A stretch of 38,720 nt of DNA from Acidobacteriota bacterium (GCA_003222535.1 QHWJ01000341.1:1-38720); one strand, 5' to 3'; positions 8,508-16,407 are shown, counted from the stretch's first letter. Numbers and translations: made by a program. Notes: generated by a model from the letters alone, not told the origin.

Positions 8508-9770
8508 ATGGACAGGCGGAACTTTTTCAAGACCGGCGGCATGGCGCTCGCCGGATTCGGCCTCGCCGGCTGCGGCCCCAAGAAAGTGGTCCAGACGGCG
8601 CCAACACTGCCGAGGGCGCTCGCGTTCGCGCCACGGCCCGCGATCGACTTGACGCCCCCGCGTATCACGTGGGAGCGGGTCATCCGGACGACTATCGGCT
8701 TGCGTCCGCACCGCGACTCCGGCTTTGTCCTCAAGGGGGTGAAGTTCGATGACAGGACCGTGATCCACGACTACGGCTTCGGTGGCGCCGGCATGTCGCT
8801 GGCCTGGGGCTGCGGGGCGATGGCGGCCGACATGGCGCTGGAACAAGGAGACCGTCGTGCGGCGGTGCTCGGTTGTGGTTCGCCAGGCCTGACCGCGGCG
8901 CGACAGCTGCAACGGCGCGGCTTCGCCGTCACGATCTATACGCTGGCCGTGCCGCCGTACACGACGTCGAACATGTCGTCGGCCGGCTTCACGCCAACCG
9001 CGGGGCTGGTGTCTGCCGACCAGCGCACGCCGGCGTGGGACGCGCAGTTCAGGCAAGCGGCTGAGATCTCATACCGGCAGCTCCAGCTGCTCGCCGGCGC
9101 GCCCGGTTACGGGGTCTACTGGATCGACAACTACAACGCCACGGACGATCCGACTCCTCCGGCGGGCGGAGGTCCTGACGGCGATCTGGTTCCCGAGCAC
9201 CTGCGGACCGGCCGGGACCGGGAAGTGCTGGGCCCGGGCGAACATCCGTTCCCGACCAAGTACGCGATTCGCACGTCGGCATTGGCGATCGAGCCGTCGA
9301 TCTATCTCGACGCGCTCGTCCGCGACTTCGTGCTCTTCGGCGGCAAGATCGTCATCCGCAAGTTCGACACGCCACGCGATCTCATGTCGCTGAGCGAGCC
9401 GGTCATCATCAACTGCACGGGCCTGGGATCCAAAACACTCTTCGAAGACGAGGAGCTTGTGCCGGTCAGAGGGCAGCTCACCGTGTGCATCCCGCAGCCC
9501 GAAGTGCACTATCGGGCGTCGGGCCGTCTCCCGAACAGCACGATCAACGCGAGCATCAATCCGCGGAGCGACGGGCTCGTCATTGGCAACATGCAGGAAC
9601 GCGGAAACTGGTCGCTCGAACCCAATGAGGAAGTGCGCCAGCAGAACGTGAACGCGGCCATCGCGTTTTTCGCGGCAATGCGCGCCCCGACCGGTGGAGT
9701 CCGGCGTACGCGATCCGGGCCGGGACCGGCCATTCCGAGCCTGGAAAGCTTCTACGGATTGGAATCCTAG
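8508..9770 (+). CDS. Exported FAD oxidoreductase, DAO family, circularly permuted motif order
   Basis: AAGGAGG six bases upstream fixes the ATG at 8508 (420 residues); the frame is open back to 8190. The N terminus RRNFFKTGG plus a lipobox-like LAGC at 19-22 indicates export, perhaps as a lipoprotein. D-amino-acid-oxidase family motifs are present but reordered: the segments normally near the C terminus (IGLRPHRDSG, 63-72, and the YGFGGAG-SLAWGC block, 85-102) precede the FAD-binding AAVLGCGSPGLTAAR (118-132). The middle of the family, with RGQL at 321-324 and SDGLVIGNMQERGNW at 354-368, follows and ends the protein. It should oxidise an amine or amino acid outside the cytoplasm; the substrate is unknown. 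Confidence 0.83.
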   Translation: MDRRNFFKTGGMALAGFGLAGCGPKKVVQTAPTLPRALAFAPRPAIDLTPPRITWERVIRTTIGLRPHRDSGFVLKGVKFDDRTVIHDYGFGGAGMSLAWGCGAMAADMALEQGDRRAAVLGCGSPGLTAARQLQRRGFAVTIYTLAVPPYTTSNMSSAGFTPTAGLVSADQRTPAWDAQFRQAAEISYRQLQLLAGAPGYGVYWIDNYNATDDPTPPAGGGPDGDLVPEHLRTGRDREVLGPGEHPFPTKYAIRTSALAIEPSIYLDALVRDFVLFGGKIVIRKFDTPRDLMSLSEPVIINCTGLGSKTLFEDEELVPVRGQLTVCIPQPEVHYRASGRLPNSTINASINPRSDGLVIGNMQERGNWSLEPNEEVRQQNVNAAIAFFAAMRAPTGGVRRTRSGPGPAIPSLESFYGLES

Positions 9771-9771
9771 A

Positions 9772-10074
9772 TTTGAGCGGCGAGAAGTCGGTGGGGGTCA
9801 CGAACGTCGATTCCACCTTGCCCACCAGCGGTCCGTTGGCTTCCGACGTGTCGCGCAGAGACTTCCACGCCGGGTCGTTCCGGAAATCGTCCCACGATTT
9901 CTTCGCAGCCTCACGGCTCTGGTGAGCCAGCACGTACAGGTAAGTATTCTGCGAGGCGGGCTCCTCGGCGGCCACCGAGTAGAACACGCCTTTCATGCCG
10001 TGCTTCTCGAAGAGCGCGGCCTCGCCTTCGCGCATGCGCTTGACGAGCGTGTCCAGCTTGCCAGGGGAGCTTCT
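9772..10074 (-). pseudogene. NIPSNAP-family fragment lacking both ends
   Basis: The minus strand reads PGKLDTLVKRMREGEAALFE, then Y-LAHQSREAAKKSWDDF, DPAWKSL and VESTFVTPTDFSPLK, which is the core and end of a NIPSNAP-fold protein. The usual N-terminal ELRTY strand is absent: a stop codon (10075-10077) lies just before the fragment, next to the amidohydrolase ribosome site. At the other end the frame runs without its normal stop into the oxidase gene. The piece is antisense to its neighbours and has no start signal, so I call it a remnant. Confidence 0.7.
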
Positions 10075-10089
10075 TCAAGGAGAACGACC

Positions 10090-11421
10090 ATGAGATGGAA
10101 GTCCGTGCTGAGACCGCGCCTTCGACTGGTAACGATCGCGGGGGCGCTGGTCATTCCTGCAGTCGTGTGGGCTCAGGCCCAGACGGCTCAAGTGATCGCG
10201 GTTCGCGCGGGGCGCGTGTTCGATCCCAGATCGGGCACGAACGTCACCAATCAGGTTGTGCTCATCACGGGCGAGCGAATCAGCGACGCCGGTCCCGCCG
10301 ACCGCGTACAGATTCCCGCCGGCGCCAGGGTGATCGACTTGAGCCAGGCGACCGTGCTCCCGGGCTTGATTGACGGTCACCTGCACCTGACCGACGCGGC
10401 CGGAGGGCTGCAGCATCAGATGATGGTGGCGCTCTACAGCGCCACGCAGAGCCTGAACGCCGGCTTCACCACGCAGGTGGTGATGGGGTCGCATGGCGGC
10501 GGATACGCCGATGTCGAGTTGCGCAAAGCGATCGAGAGCCGCCTCGTCCGGGGGCCGCGTCTGCTGGTCGCCGGACCTGTCCTGGATATCACGACGCCGG
10601 GAAACGACACGTTTCCGTTGGACTTCAAACCGTTCCGCCCGAACATCGTTGCCAATGGACCCGAGGCGATGCGCGCAGCCGTGCGCGAGCTCGCGCACTA
10701 CGGCGTCGACCATATCAAGATGACGACGACCGGCCCGTTCGTCTTCAAGCCGAACGGGGATATGGTGAACCAGGCGCTTCCGAGTCTCGAGGAGCTCAAG
10801 GCCGCGGTGGATGAAGCGCATCGACGCGGTCTGTTCGTCGCCACCCATAGTTATGGAGGCGACGGCCTCAAATGGGCGCTCGAAGCAGGGGTCGACGACA
10901 TCCAGCACGCGGTCGCAGCCGACGACGCGGACATCAAAATGTTTCTCCAGAAAAACCTGCCGGTGACCGCCACTATTCTGGACATGCGGCAGGATGAACC
11001 GGGCGACCTGAGGCGCTTTGCGCCCCACAGCCGCTGGCGCCTGATGGAGCAGACCTGGAAGAAAATGCTGGCCGCCGGTGTTCGGCTTGGTTTCGGGAGC
11101 GGCGCCGCGCCGCCGCCAGGACGCGTGTTCAACCAGGCCTGCAACTGTTCGCACGGCGTGCAGGCCGAGATGTTCCCGATCTTCGTCCAGTGGGGAGCGA
11201 CCCCTGTCTACACGTTGCGAATGGCGACGACGGTCAATGCGGCGATCATCCGCATGCAGGACAGCGTGGGCACCATCGAAAAGGGCAAGTACGCCGACCT
11301 CATCGCCGTGGCCGGGGATCCCTTGCAGGACATCACCGAGATGCAACGGGTCACATTCGTGATGAAGGGCGGGGAGGTCGTGCGTAACGACGTGGCTGCG
11401 CGCGCGATGTCCTCGCGGTAA
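10090..11421 (+). CDS. Exported amidohydrolase (imidazolonepropionase-like), altered metal site
   Basis: A signal peptide (to about VVWAQA, residue 30) precedes a 443-residue amidohydrolase. The composite beta-sandwich surrounds a TIM barrel with GHLHL (His97, His99), HIKM (Lys210), ATHSYG (His253) and IQHAV (His273). The last metal-site Asp, normally in a GTD-G motif, is replaced: the equivalent stretch reads GFGSGAA (334-340). The C-terminal GTIEKGKYADLIAVAGDPL is typical. AAGGAG seven bases upstream supports the ATG at 10090. It is probably a periplasmic hydrolase of amides, peptides or lactones, if still active. Confidence 0.86.
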   Translation: MRWKSVLRPRLRLVTIAGALVIPAVVWAQAQTAQVIAVRAGRVFDPRSGTNVTNQVVLITGERISDAGPADRVQIPAGARVIDLSQATVLPGLIDGHLHLTDAAGGLQHQMMVALYSATQSLNAGFTTQVVMGSHGGGYADVELRKAIESRLVRGPRLLVAGPVLDITTPGNDTFPLDFKPFRPNIVANGPEAMRAAVRELAHYGVDHIKMTTTGPFVFKPNGDMVNQALPSLEELKAAVDEAHRRGLFVATHSYGGDGLKWALEAGVDDIQHAVAADDADIKMFLQKNLPVTATILDMRQDEPGDLRRFAPHSRWRLMEQTWKKMLAAGVRLGFGSGAAPPPGRVFNQACNCSHGVQAEMFPIFVQWGATPVYTLRMATTVNAAIIRMQDSVGTIEKGKYADLIAVAGDPLQDITEMQRVTFVMKGGEVVRNDVAARAMSSR

Positions 11422-11592
11422 CGGAGAAAACGGAGACAAAACGGGGACAATGGGATCACAAGCCCGCTCGAGGCCTCATCCACGTTAATCCACTTTCCAG
11501 TACTTGTCCGAAAAGAAGAGCACCACGAAAACACGAAAGCACGAAATACACGAAAACCGGATCTTTAAGGTCTTTCGCGTCACGCTGCGATT
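11422..11592. repeat. Intergenic region with tandem CACGAAA units
   Basis: There is no gene here. Four CACGAAA units spaced 8-9 bases apart occur at 11524-11555. Further upstream (11423-11450) is an ACGG-purine-rich tract. Such stretches are common low-complexity intergenic repeats in environmental bacteria. Confidence 0.55.
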
Positions 11593-11716
11593 GAGCTGAC
11601 GACATTCAACGCAGAGCCCGCTGAGTCCGCAGAGGATGCTTCCTTTGCGAACTTTGCGAGCTCTGCGTTCGATCCGTTGTGGTGTTGTTCTAGGTCAGGT
11701 CTTTTGGGTTGCGCCG
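11593..11716. repeat. Dispersed 124-bp repeat, copy A
   Basis: This segment and 14711-14834 are about 90 percent identical over 124 bases. Both run from GAGCTGACG to GGGTTGCGCCG. Copy A carries perfect 10-bp inverted arms, AACGCAGAGC and GCTCTGCGTT, so it can form a large hairpin. It contains the first ATG of the frame that continues into the surface-protein fragment downstream and therefore marks its 5' breakpoint. Confidence 0.75.
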
Positions 11717-11740
11717 ATCACGAAAAAGATCGCGCATCAT

Positions 11741-12889
11741 CGTGGTTTTGGTCGAATCATCGTCTTCGGCCCTCAAACGTTCCAGCGCGCAACCGGCAAT
11801 CCCGTGACGGTGACCCGAACGTTCGCGATCACGGGACCACTCGATGGATACACGCTGCGCGTGGTGAACCGCGGCGTGACGAGTGCGGTGATCGCGCTCA
11901 ACGGCCGAGCCGTGCTGAACCCCGAGGATTTCAAGGGCCGTAAGGGCAAAGACGAGGAGAAGGATAAGAAGGGCGATAAGGACCGGGACAACAAAGACTC
12001 TGACAAAGGCAAAGACAAGGGACGCTACGATCGGGACGGCGACTCGGACTTCGTGCCGCTCATCGAGCGCCCCGTCGATCTCCGCGCCGGGAACAATCAG
12101 ATCGCCGTCGAGCTCCGAGGCAAGCCCGGCGCGTCTCTCACCGTGGAAACCTTTACTTGTGCGGACGCGGGATCGGGCATCGCCATCTGTCCGGCGGCGG
12201 TCGTCGTTTCGGGCGAAGGCGCCAATCAGGTCATCTCCGGAACGGCGACCGCCGGCAATACGGCGGAAGCGAGCGTCACGCTGAACATCGACAAGACGGC
12301 GCCGATCGTGACCGCGAGTCAATCGCCGGACGCGAATGCGCGCGGCTGGAACAACGGCCCGGTGGTTGTCACGTTCGCGGCCACCGACGCCTTATCGGGC
12401 GTTGAGCCGGGCACTCTCAGCGCGCCGGTCACGCTCTCGGGAGATGGCGCGAACCAGTCGGTCCCTGGCCAGGCCAGGGACCTCGCCGGCAACGTCGGCT
12501 CGGTCACGCGCGCCGGCATCAACATCGATCAGGCCAGGCCGATCATCACCGTGGCGCTGTCGCCGGATCCCGGCCCGGGGGGCTTCGCCGCCGTCCCGGT
12601 GACCGCGCACTTCAGCTGCAGCGACGCGCTCTCGGGCGTCCTCACCTGTCCGTTCGACCAGGTCGTCGGTCAGGAAGGCTCGAACCTGACGGCCACGGGC
12701 ACTGTGACCGACTTCGCCGGCAACAACGCGGACGTGACGAGCGCGCCCTTCGGGGTGGACCTCACGCCGCCGACGATCACGCTGTCTGTGCCACCGGCGA
12801 ACGCCAACAGCTGGTACAACGCCGGGACGAAGTCACATAGCGACGTCACCGCGCTCCGCGGCGAACACTGGCGTCAGTTGACGCTATAA
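11741..12889 (+). pseudogene. Fragment of a repetitive Ig-like surface protein
   Basis: The frame is open from 11636, but real homology seems to start near GFGRIIVFGPQTFQR (about 11741). An N-terminal beta-domain (FAITGPLDGYTLRVVNRGV) holds a Lys/Asp-rich linker ending DRDGDSDF, a possible calcium-binding stretch. Three or more Ig-like repeats follow, each with an ACSDALSGV or TDALSGV core and a closing DLAGN or DFAGN followed by ID-T-P-I. The first repeat joins the N-terminal domain abruptly, without its start, and the last repeat breaks off after SWYNAG, followed by about 20 unrelated residues. There is no signal peptide. I read it as a truncated surface or secreted protein. Confidence 0.68.
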
Positions 12890-12890
12890 T
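12885..12890 (+). promoter_or_regulatory. Consensus -10 box (TATAAT) for the Uma2 gene
   Basis: TATAAT ends seven bases before the GTG start codon, so the expected transcription start coincides with the start codon and the message would be leaderless. A TTGACG lies immediately upstream but too close to serve as its -35. Confidence 0.5.
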
Positions 12891-12896
12891 CGTGTC

Positions 12897-13448
12897 GTGC
12901 GAACGACAACATTGCTTCGGGCCGAAGAGTTTGCTCGCGTCGCCGGCGTGCTTGGCCCCTGCGAGCTCGTGAGGGGAGAAATTGTCCGGATGTCGCCGGG
13001 TGGGTTTCGTCACAGCAAGGTGACCGGACGGGCTTTCTTCCTCCTCGAGGTGCACAACCAGGCACATCGCCTGGGCCACGTCCTCGCGGGAGAGGCCGGC
13101 TTCATCGTCCGCCGAGGACCCGACACGGTGCGCGGCGCCGATGTGGCCTTCATCTCTTATCAACGCGTTCCGAAGGACGCGCAGGTCGCCGGATTCCTGG
13201 AACAGGCGCCGGAGCTCGTCATCGAAGTGCTCGGCGAAGACAGGTCGTGGAGCGAGATGGAAGAAAAGATCAGCGAGTACCATGCAGCGGGAGTGGACAT
13301 GGTCTGGGTGCTCGACCCACGAACGTTGACACTGCAGGTCTGCCCGCGCGGCTCTTCGCCGGTTCTCCTTCGTGAAGCCGACATCGCGAGCGCGGATCCT
13401 CAGGTGCCTGGATTCTCCTGCCGTGTCGCGGACTTCTTCGCTGACTGA
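12897..13448 (+). CDS. Uma2-family PD-(D/E)XK nuclease-like protein
   Basis: The 183-residue protein matches the Uma2 (DUF820) family in order and length: CELVRGEIVRMSPGG at 22-36, GADVAFI with the metal-binding Asp at 82, PELVIEVL with Glu110, the Lys of EEKISEY at 124, and the closing GVDMVWVLDP. These residues make up a restriction-nuclease-like active site, so it appears intact. Uma2 genes are scattered in many copies in cyanobacteria and Acidobacteriota and have no settled function. It begins with GTG, with no Shine-Dalgarno but a TATAAT close by. It lies tail to tail with the DUF433/DUF5615 pair. Confidence 0.87.
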   Translation: MRTTTLLRAEEFARVAGVLGPCELVRGEIVRMSPGGFRHSKVTGRAFFLLEVHNQAHRLGHVLAGEAGFIVRRGPDTVRGADVAFISYQRVPKDAQVAGFLEQAPELVIEVLGEDRSWSEMEEKISEYHAAGVDMVWVLDPRTLTLQVCPRGSSPVLLREADIASADPQVPGFSCRVADFFAD

Positions 13449-13521
13449 CGAAACGACTCGCTTCGGGACGGCAGGCGCGAGGGCGGAGCAGAATCAACGG
13501 CGTGTTTCCAGTCAGCGATTG

Positions 13522-13866
13522 TTATGGAATGGCAGGGCGATTCACGCGGATGAGCCGACCGGCCAGAGGCGTGTGCGCGATGATGGCCGCTTGGATTCGT
13601 TCGGCCTGCTCGTGGAAGTCGAGATCGAGCGAGCAGACGATGATGCCTGCGTGAGATAGTTCAGCGGCGTGCAGTCGGACAAAGTGCTTTCGATTGAGAG
13701 TCATGACGGTTCGATCGTCGGCAGTCGCCAAACCGAGGACGGCCTCGTCTGTGAGCGACCGTCCGGCCTGGCCCACGTCGGCAATGGTCAGGACGTCGTG
13801 CCCGAGTCGGCGCAGCGCTTCGACTACCCGCAGCGGAAAATTCTCGTCGGCGAACAGGCGCGCCAC
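13522..13866 (-). CDS. DUF5615 PIN-like toxin
   Basis: The 114-residue protein opens with ARLFADENFPLRVVEALRRL and continues GHDVLTIADVGQAGRSLTDE and TADDRTVMTLNRKHF, the pattern of the DUF5615 (Mut7-C-like PIN) family. The acidic pairs at DEN and ADD are the expected metal ligands. The start is GTG, six bases after the stop of the DUF433 gene, so the two are an operon. The family is regarded as the toxin half of a VapBC-like system. Confidence 0.85.
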   Translation of the reverse strand: MARLFADENFPLRVVEALRRLGHDVLTIADVGQAGRSLTDEAVLGLATADDRTVMTLNRKHFVRLHAAELSHAGIIVCSLDLDFHEQAERIQAAIIAHTPLAGRLIRVNRPAIP

Positions 13867-13872
13867 GGACGC

Positions 13873-14202
13873 TTACGCCGTCTCGTGATCGCGGATTTGC
13901 ACGTCGATCTGATCGCGATGCGAACGAACGTATGCCCACGCGTTGGCAAGGTCTTCCGCTCTCAGCGCCGGATACGAACGAAGCAAATCAGCTTCACTTG
14001 AACCGAGTCGCCTCGCTTGTTCCAACAGCCAAACCGGGATGCGCGTGCGGACGATAATTGGCTCACCGCCACAGACGCCAGCGATCGTATCGATGCCGGG
14101 GTACGCGTCGGCCAGATCCTGCGCTACCCGCTGGAGTAATTGTGCCTTTTCGCCGCGACTCATTCCGGAAAGCAGCGCTTCCGCTTCGTCGACCTTCCTC
14201 AT
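13873..14202 (-). CDS. DUF433 antitoxin partner
   Basis: The 109-residue protein ends in a DUF433 winged-helix domain: GGEPIIVRTRIPVWLLEQAR, followed by GSSEADLLRSYPALRAEDLANAWAY. The N-terminal half is helical and rich in Glu and Leu. DUF433 proteins commonly precede DUF5615 toxins, as here, and are expected to bind both promoter and toxin. I chose the ATG at 14202; the frame is open to 14286 but the earlier part looks non-coding. Confidence 0.82.
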   Translation of the reverse strand: MRKVDEAEALLSGMSRGEKAQLLQRVAQDLADAYPGIDTIAGVCGGEPIIVRTRIPVWLLEQARRLGSSEADLLRSYPALRAEDLANAWAYVRSHRDQIDVQIRDHETA

Positions 14203-14204
14203 CC

Positions 14205-14210
14205 TATAAT
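14205..14210 (+). promoter_or_regulatory. TATAAT -10 candidate for the DUF6922-like gene
   Basis: A consensus -10 hexamer lies in the 63-base gap between the divergent DUF433 and DUF6922-like genes. No good -35 is visible. The surrounding CCTATAATCC could also act on the other strand. Confidence 0.35.
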
Positions 14211-14265
14211 CCCCTTGTCCAGGTGAGATTCTACACCTGCGATCGCTGGCGCCGCTCGATTTGCA

Positions 14266-14541
14266 TTGAGCAACAAGCAGCAACACCTACGGCTCATGTT
14301 TTGGGACGCGAACCTTGACGAGCTCGATCCCACAGCATACCCGTTCTACGCCATCGAGCGGGTGCTGGAGTACGGAGGAGACGAGGAGGCCGTGGGTTGG
14401 ATGCGCCGGACCTTCACCGACGAACAGATTCTCGACGTGCTCCGCACGGATCGGCGTCTGACGCCGCCCTCGGCGACATTCTGGGCCTTCATCTTCGGTG
14501 TCCGCGCGAGCGATGTCGCCGCGCTCCACGGTGAACACTGA
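14266..14541 (+). CDS. DUF6922-like protein, likely antitoxin of an AbiEii-type pair
   Basis: The small protein contains LMFWDANLDELDP, then FYAIERVLEYGGDEEAVGWM and SATFWAFIFGV, which matches the short helical family that normally sits directly upstream of AbiEii/AbiGii nucleotidyltransferase toxins. The frame starts at a TTG (14266); an ATG at 14296 is an alternative, although it would remove residues before the FWD motif. Only the last few dozen codons of a toxin remain downstream, so this is an orphan antitoxin. Family name is from recognition and should be confirmed. Confidence 0.6.
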   Translation: MSNKQQHLRLMFWDANLDELDPTAYPFYAIERVLEYGGDEEAVGWMRRTFTDEQILDVLRTDRRLTPPSATFWAFIFGVRASDVAALHGEH

Positions 14542-14573
14542 CGTCCGTTCGAGTTCGGACTCATTGCATCGCC

Positions 14574-14717
14574 TGCGACATCCATCTGCTCAAGTCGCTC
14601 ACGTACTTTTCGGATGCCGAGCGCGAGCCGATGCCGGATCTGCTGGTCCCTCTTGAATGGTCGGCCGTGACACAGTTCTTCTTTTCGCAGGTTCCTAGCT
14701 TGTGGCGCCTGAGCTGA
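14574..14717 (+). pseudogene. C-terminal remnant of an AbiEii-type nucleotidyltransferase toxin
   Basis: The frame beginning CDIHLLKSLTYFSDAE and continuing PMPDLLVPLEWSAVTQFF up to the stop at 14717 matches the C-terminal end of AbiEii-family toxins, in which a LKSLTYF-DAE segment precedes a hydrophobic DW--V--FF helix. The nucleotidyltransferase core (several hundred bases) is absent. The last codons lie in the dispersed repeat that begins at 14711. Confidence 0.6.
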
Positions 14718-14834
14718 CGCGTTCAACGCAGAGCCGCTGAGCCCCCAGAGATTGCTTCCTTTGCGAACTTTGCGAGCTCCGCGTTCGATCCGTTGTGGGT
14801 GTTGTTCTACGTCAGGTCCTTTTGGGTTGCGCCG
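14711..14834. repeat. Dispersed 124-bp repeat, copy B
   Basis: This is the second copy of the element at 11593-11716, with about ten differences and one mismatch in its inverted arms. It lies between the toxin remnant and the 3' end of the gamma-glutamyltransferase gene. Confidence 0.75.
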
Positions 14835-14874
14835 GCTCCTTCGCTGTGTAAAACCGTTGCCTGCGTAGCTTCGT

Positions 14875-16407
14875 TTACCTGCCGCGGCCGAAGATCGGCG
14901 GCGCCTCTGGAATCGCGGCGCCATCGTGCCGCGGCTCGGACGCGCCGAAGTGCACGCCGGCACCGTCGCTCATCACCGCCTGGCCGTACCCGAACGTGCC
15001 GCTGCGCGGCGGGACGACCCGCACGTCGTGGCCCAGCGCCTTGAGCTCGCTCCGCACCTTGTCCGGGACAAGGGCTTCGATCTGGACGTCGCAGCCCGCG
15101 AACGATCCCTTCGTGAAGCGCCCCGCCTCGAGTGCCTGCTGGATGTCCAGGCCGAAGTCGGCGATGTCGGCAACGAACTGTGCGTGCGCCTGAGCCTGGT
15201 TGAATCCGCCCATGATCCCGAATCCAATCCTGACGTCGCCCTTCTGCATGAACGCCGGGATGATCGTGTGCAGCGGTCGCTTCCGCGGCGCCAGCGCATT
15301 CGGATGCTTTTCGTCCAGTGTGAAGAGTCCTCCCCGATTGTGCAGCATGATGCCGGTGCCGGGCGCCACGAGGCCGCTGCCGAAGCTGCCGTAGAGACTC
15401 TGAATCAGCGACACGATGTTGCCATCCCTGTCGATCACCGACAGATAGATCGTGTCGCCGCCTGGCGAATTCGTCAGACCGTCGAACACCGACGGCTCCA
15501 CGTTGCACGCGGCCTTTGCCGGGTAGGGCTCAGCGGCCAACCCGTCTTTCGCCCGCGCCCACGCGTCGGCGATCACTTCCGACACCGGAAAGCCGTTCTC
15601 GGCGTAGAAAATCGCCGGCGCCATCAGATCCGACATCGGCAGCTTGCCGAACTTGCTGCGCAGCGCGTCCCAGCCGGCCACGGCACCGGGTACCGTCACC
15701 GTATAGATGTATTCGCGCAGATCGGCGGCCGTCATTGTCCCGCCCTTCTCGCGTGAGATCGCGAGGATCGCTTCGGCGGTCCTGCCTTCGTAGAAGCCCG
15801 CCCGTCCTTTCTCCGCGATCAAGCGGAACGAGCCGCCGAGATCGGGATTCCTGAACACCTCGCCTGCTTTGGGAGCACGGCCGTTGACGAGGAACGCCTT
15901 CGCGGCGTATGGCTCGGCGGCCAGGCCGTCGGTCGCCCGGCCCCACGCGTCCGCGATGACCTCCGACACAGGGAAGCCGTTCTCGGCGTAGTAAATCGCC
16001 GGCGCCATGAGGTCCGACATCGGCAGCTTGCCGAATTTCGCGCGCATCGTGTCCCAGCCCGCGACGGCGCCAGGTACCGTCACCGAGTAGATGCCCTTTT
16101 GCGGCATCCGCTCCATGCCTTTCGCCTTCAGGAGCGCGGCACTCAGTCCGCTTGGCGCCCAGCCACCCGCGTTGAGCCCGTGCAGCTTGCCGGTCTTCGC
16201 CTCGTAATACATGACGAAGAGATCGCCGCCGATGCCGTCGAAGTAGGGTTCAACGAGCGCCATGACGGCATTGGTGGCAATCGCCGCGTCGACCGCGTTG
16301 CCGCCGTGCTCGAGCACCTGCACGCCCGCGCGCGCCGCCAGCGGCTGACTCGCGGCGACGATGCCGTAGGTCGTGGCGATCTTCGAACGACCGGCGATCA
16401 CATTCAT
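14875..16407 (-). CDS. ggt: Gamma-glutamyltransferase with internal duplication
   Basis: The 510-residue protein is recognisable from VLEHGGNAVDAAIAT near residue 40 and the small-subunit start GGDTIYLSVIDRDGN, where Thr319 is the autoprocessing nucleophile. The oxyanion GS-GSG and the C-terminal PRKRPLHTIIPAF and GF-IMGGFNQ motifs are present. The normal segment after TAADLREY is missing; instead residues 235-299 repeat residues 107-171 with 57 of 65 identities. The region that should hold the last part of the large subunit is thus replaced. The reading frame is intact, but folding and maturation are doubtful. No clear signal peptide is seen. Confidence 0.85.
   Translation of the reverse strand: MNVIAGRSKIATTYGIVAASQPLAARAGVQVLEHGGNAVDAAIATNAVMALVEPYFDGIGGDLFVMYYEAKTGKLHGLNAGGWAPSGLSAALLKAKGMERMPQKGIYSVTVPGAVAGWDTMRAKFGKLPMSDLMAPAIYYAENGFPVSEVIADAWGRATDGLAAEPYAAKAFLVNGRAPKAGEVFRNPDLGGSFRLIAEKGRAGFYEGRTAEAILAISREKGGTMTAADLREYIYTVTVPGAVAGWDALRSKFGKLPMSDLMAPAIFYAENGFPVSEVIADAWARAKDGLAAEPYPAKAACNVEPSVFDGLTNSPGGDTIYLSVIDRDGNIVSLIQSLYGSFGSGLVAPGTGIMLHNRGGLFTLDEKHPNALAPRKRPLHTIIPAFMQKGDVRIGFGIMGGFNQAQAHAQFVADIADFGLDIQQALEAGRFTKGSFAGCDVQIEALVPDKVRSELKALGHDVRVVPPRSGTFGYGQAVMSDGAGVHFGASEPRHDGAAIPEAPPIFGRGR
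15511..15705 (-). repeat. Internal duplication in ggt, second copy
   Basis: This encodes residues 235-299, a near copy of the segment at 15895-16089 (residues 107-171). The DNA copies differ at many positions, so they have diverged or come from a paralogue. Confidence 0.85.

Noticed and set aside
9694-10089. N-terminal extension of the amidohydrolase frame
   Set aside because: The signal peptide and ribosome site fix the start at 10090; the extension is the antisense of the NIPSNAP remnant.
11524-11555. Possible iteron-type origin (CACGAAA units)
   Set aside because: There are only four short units, with no initiator gene and no AT-rich unwinding region nearby.
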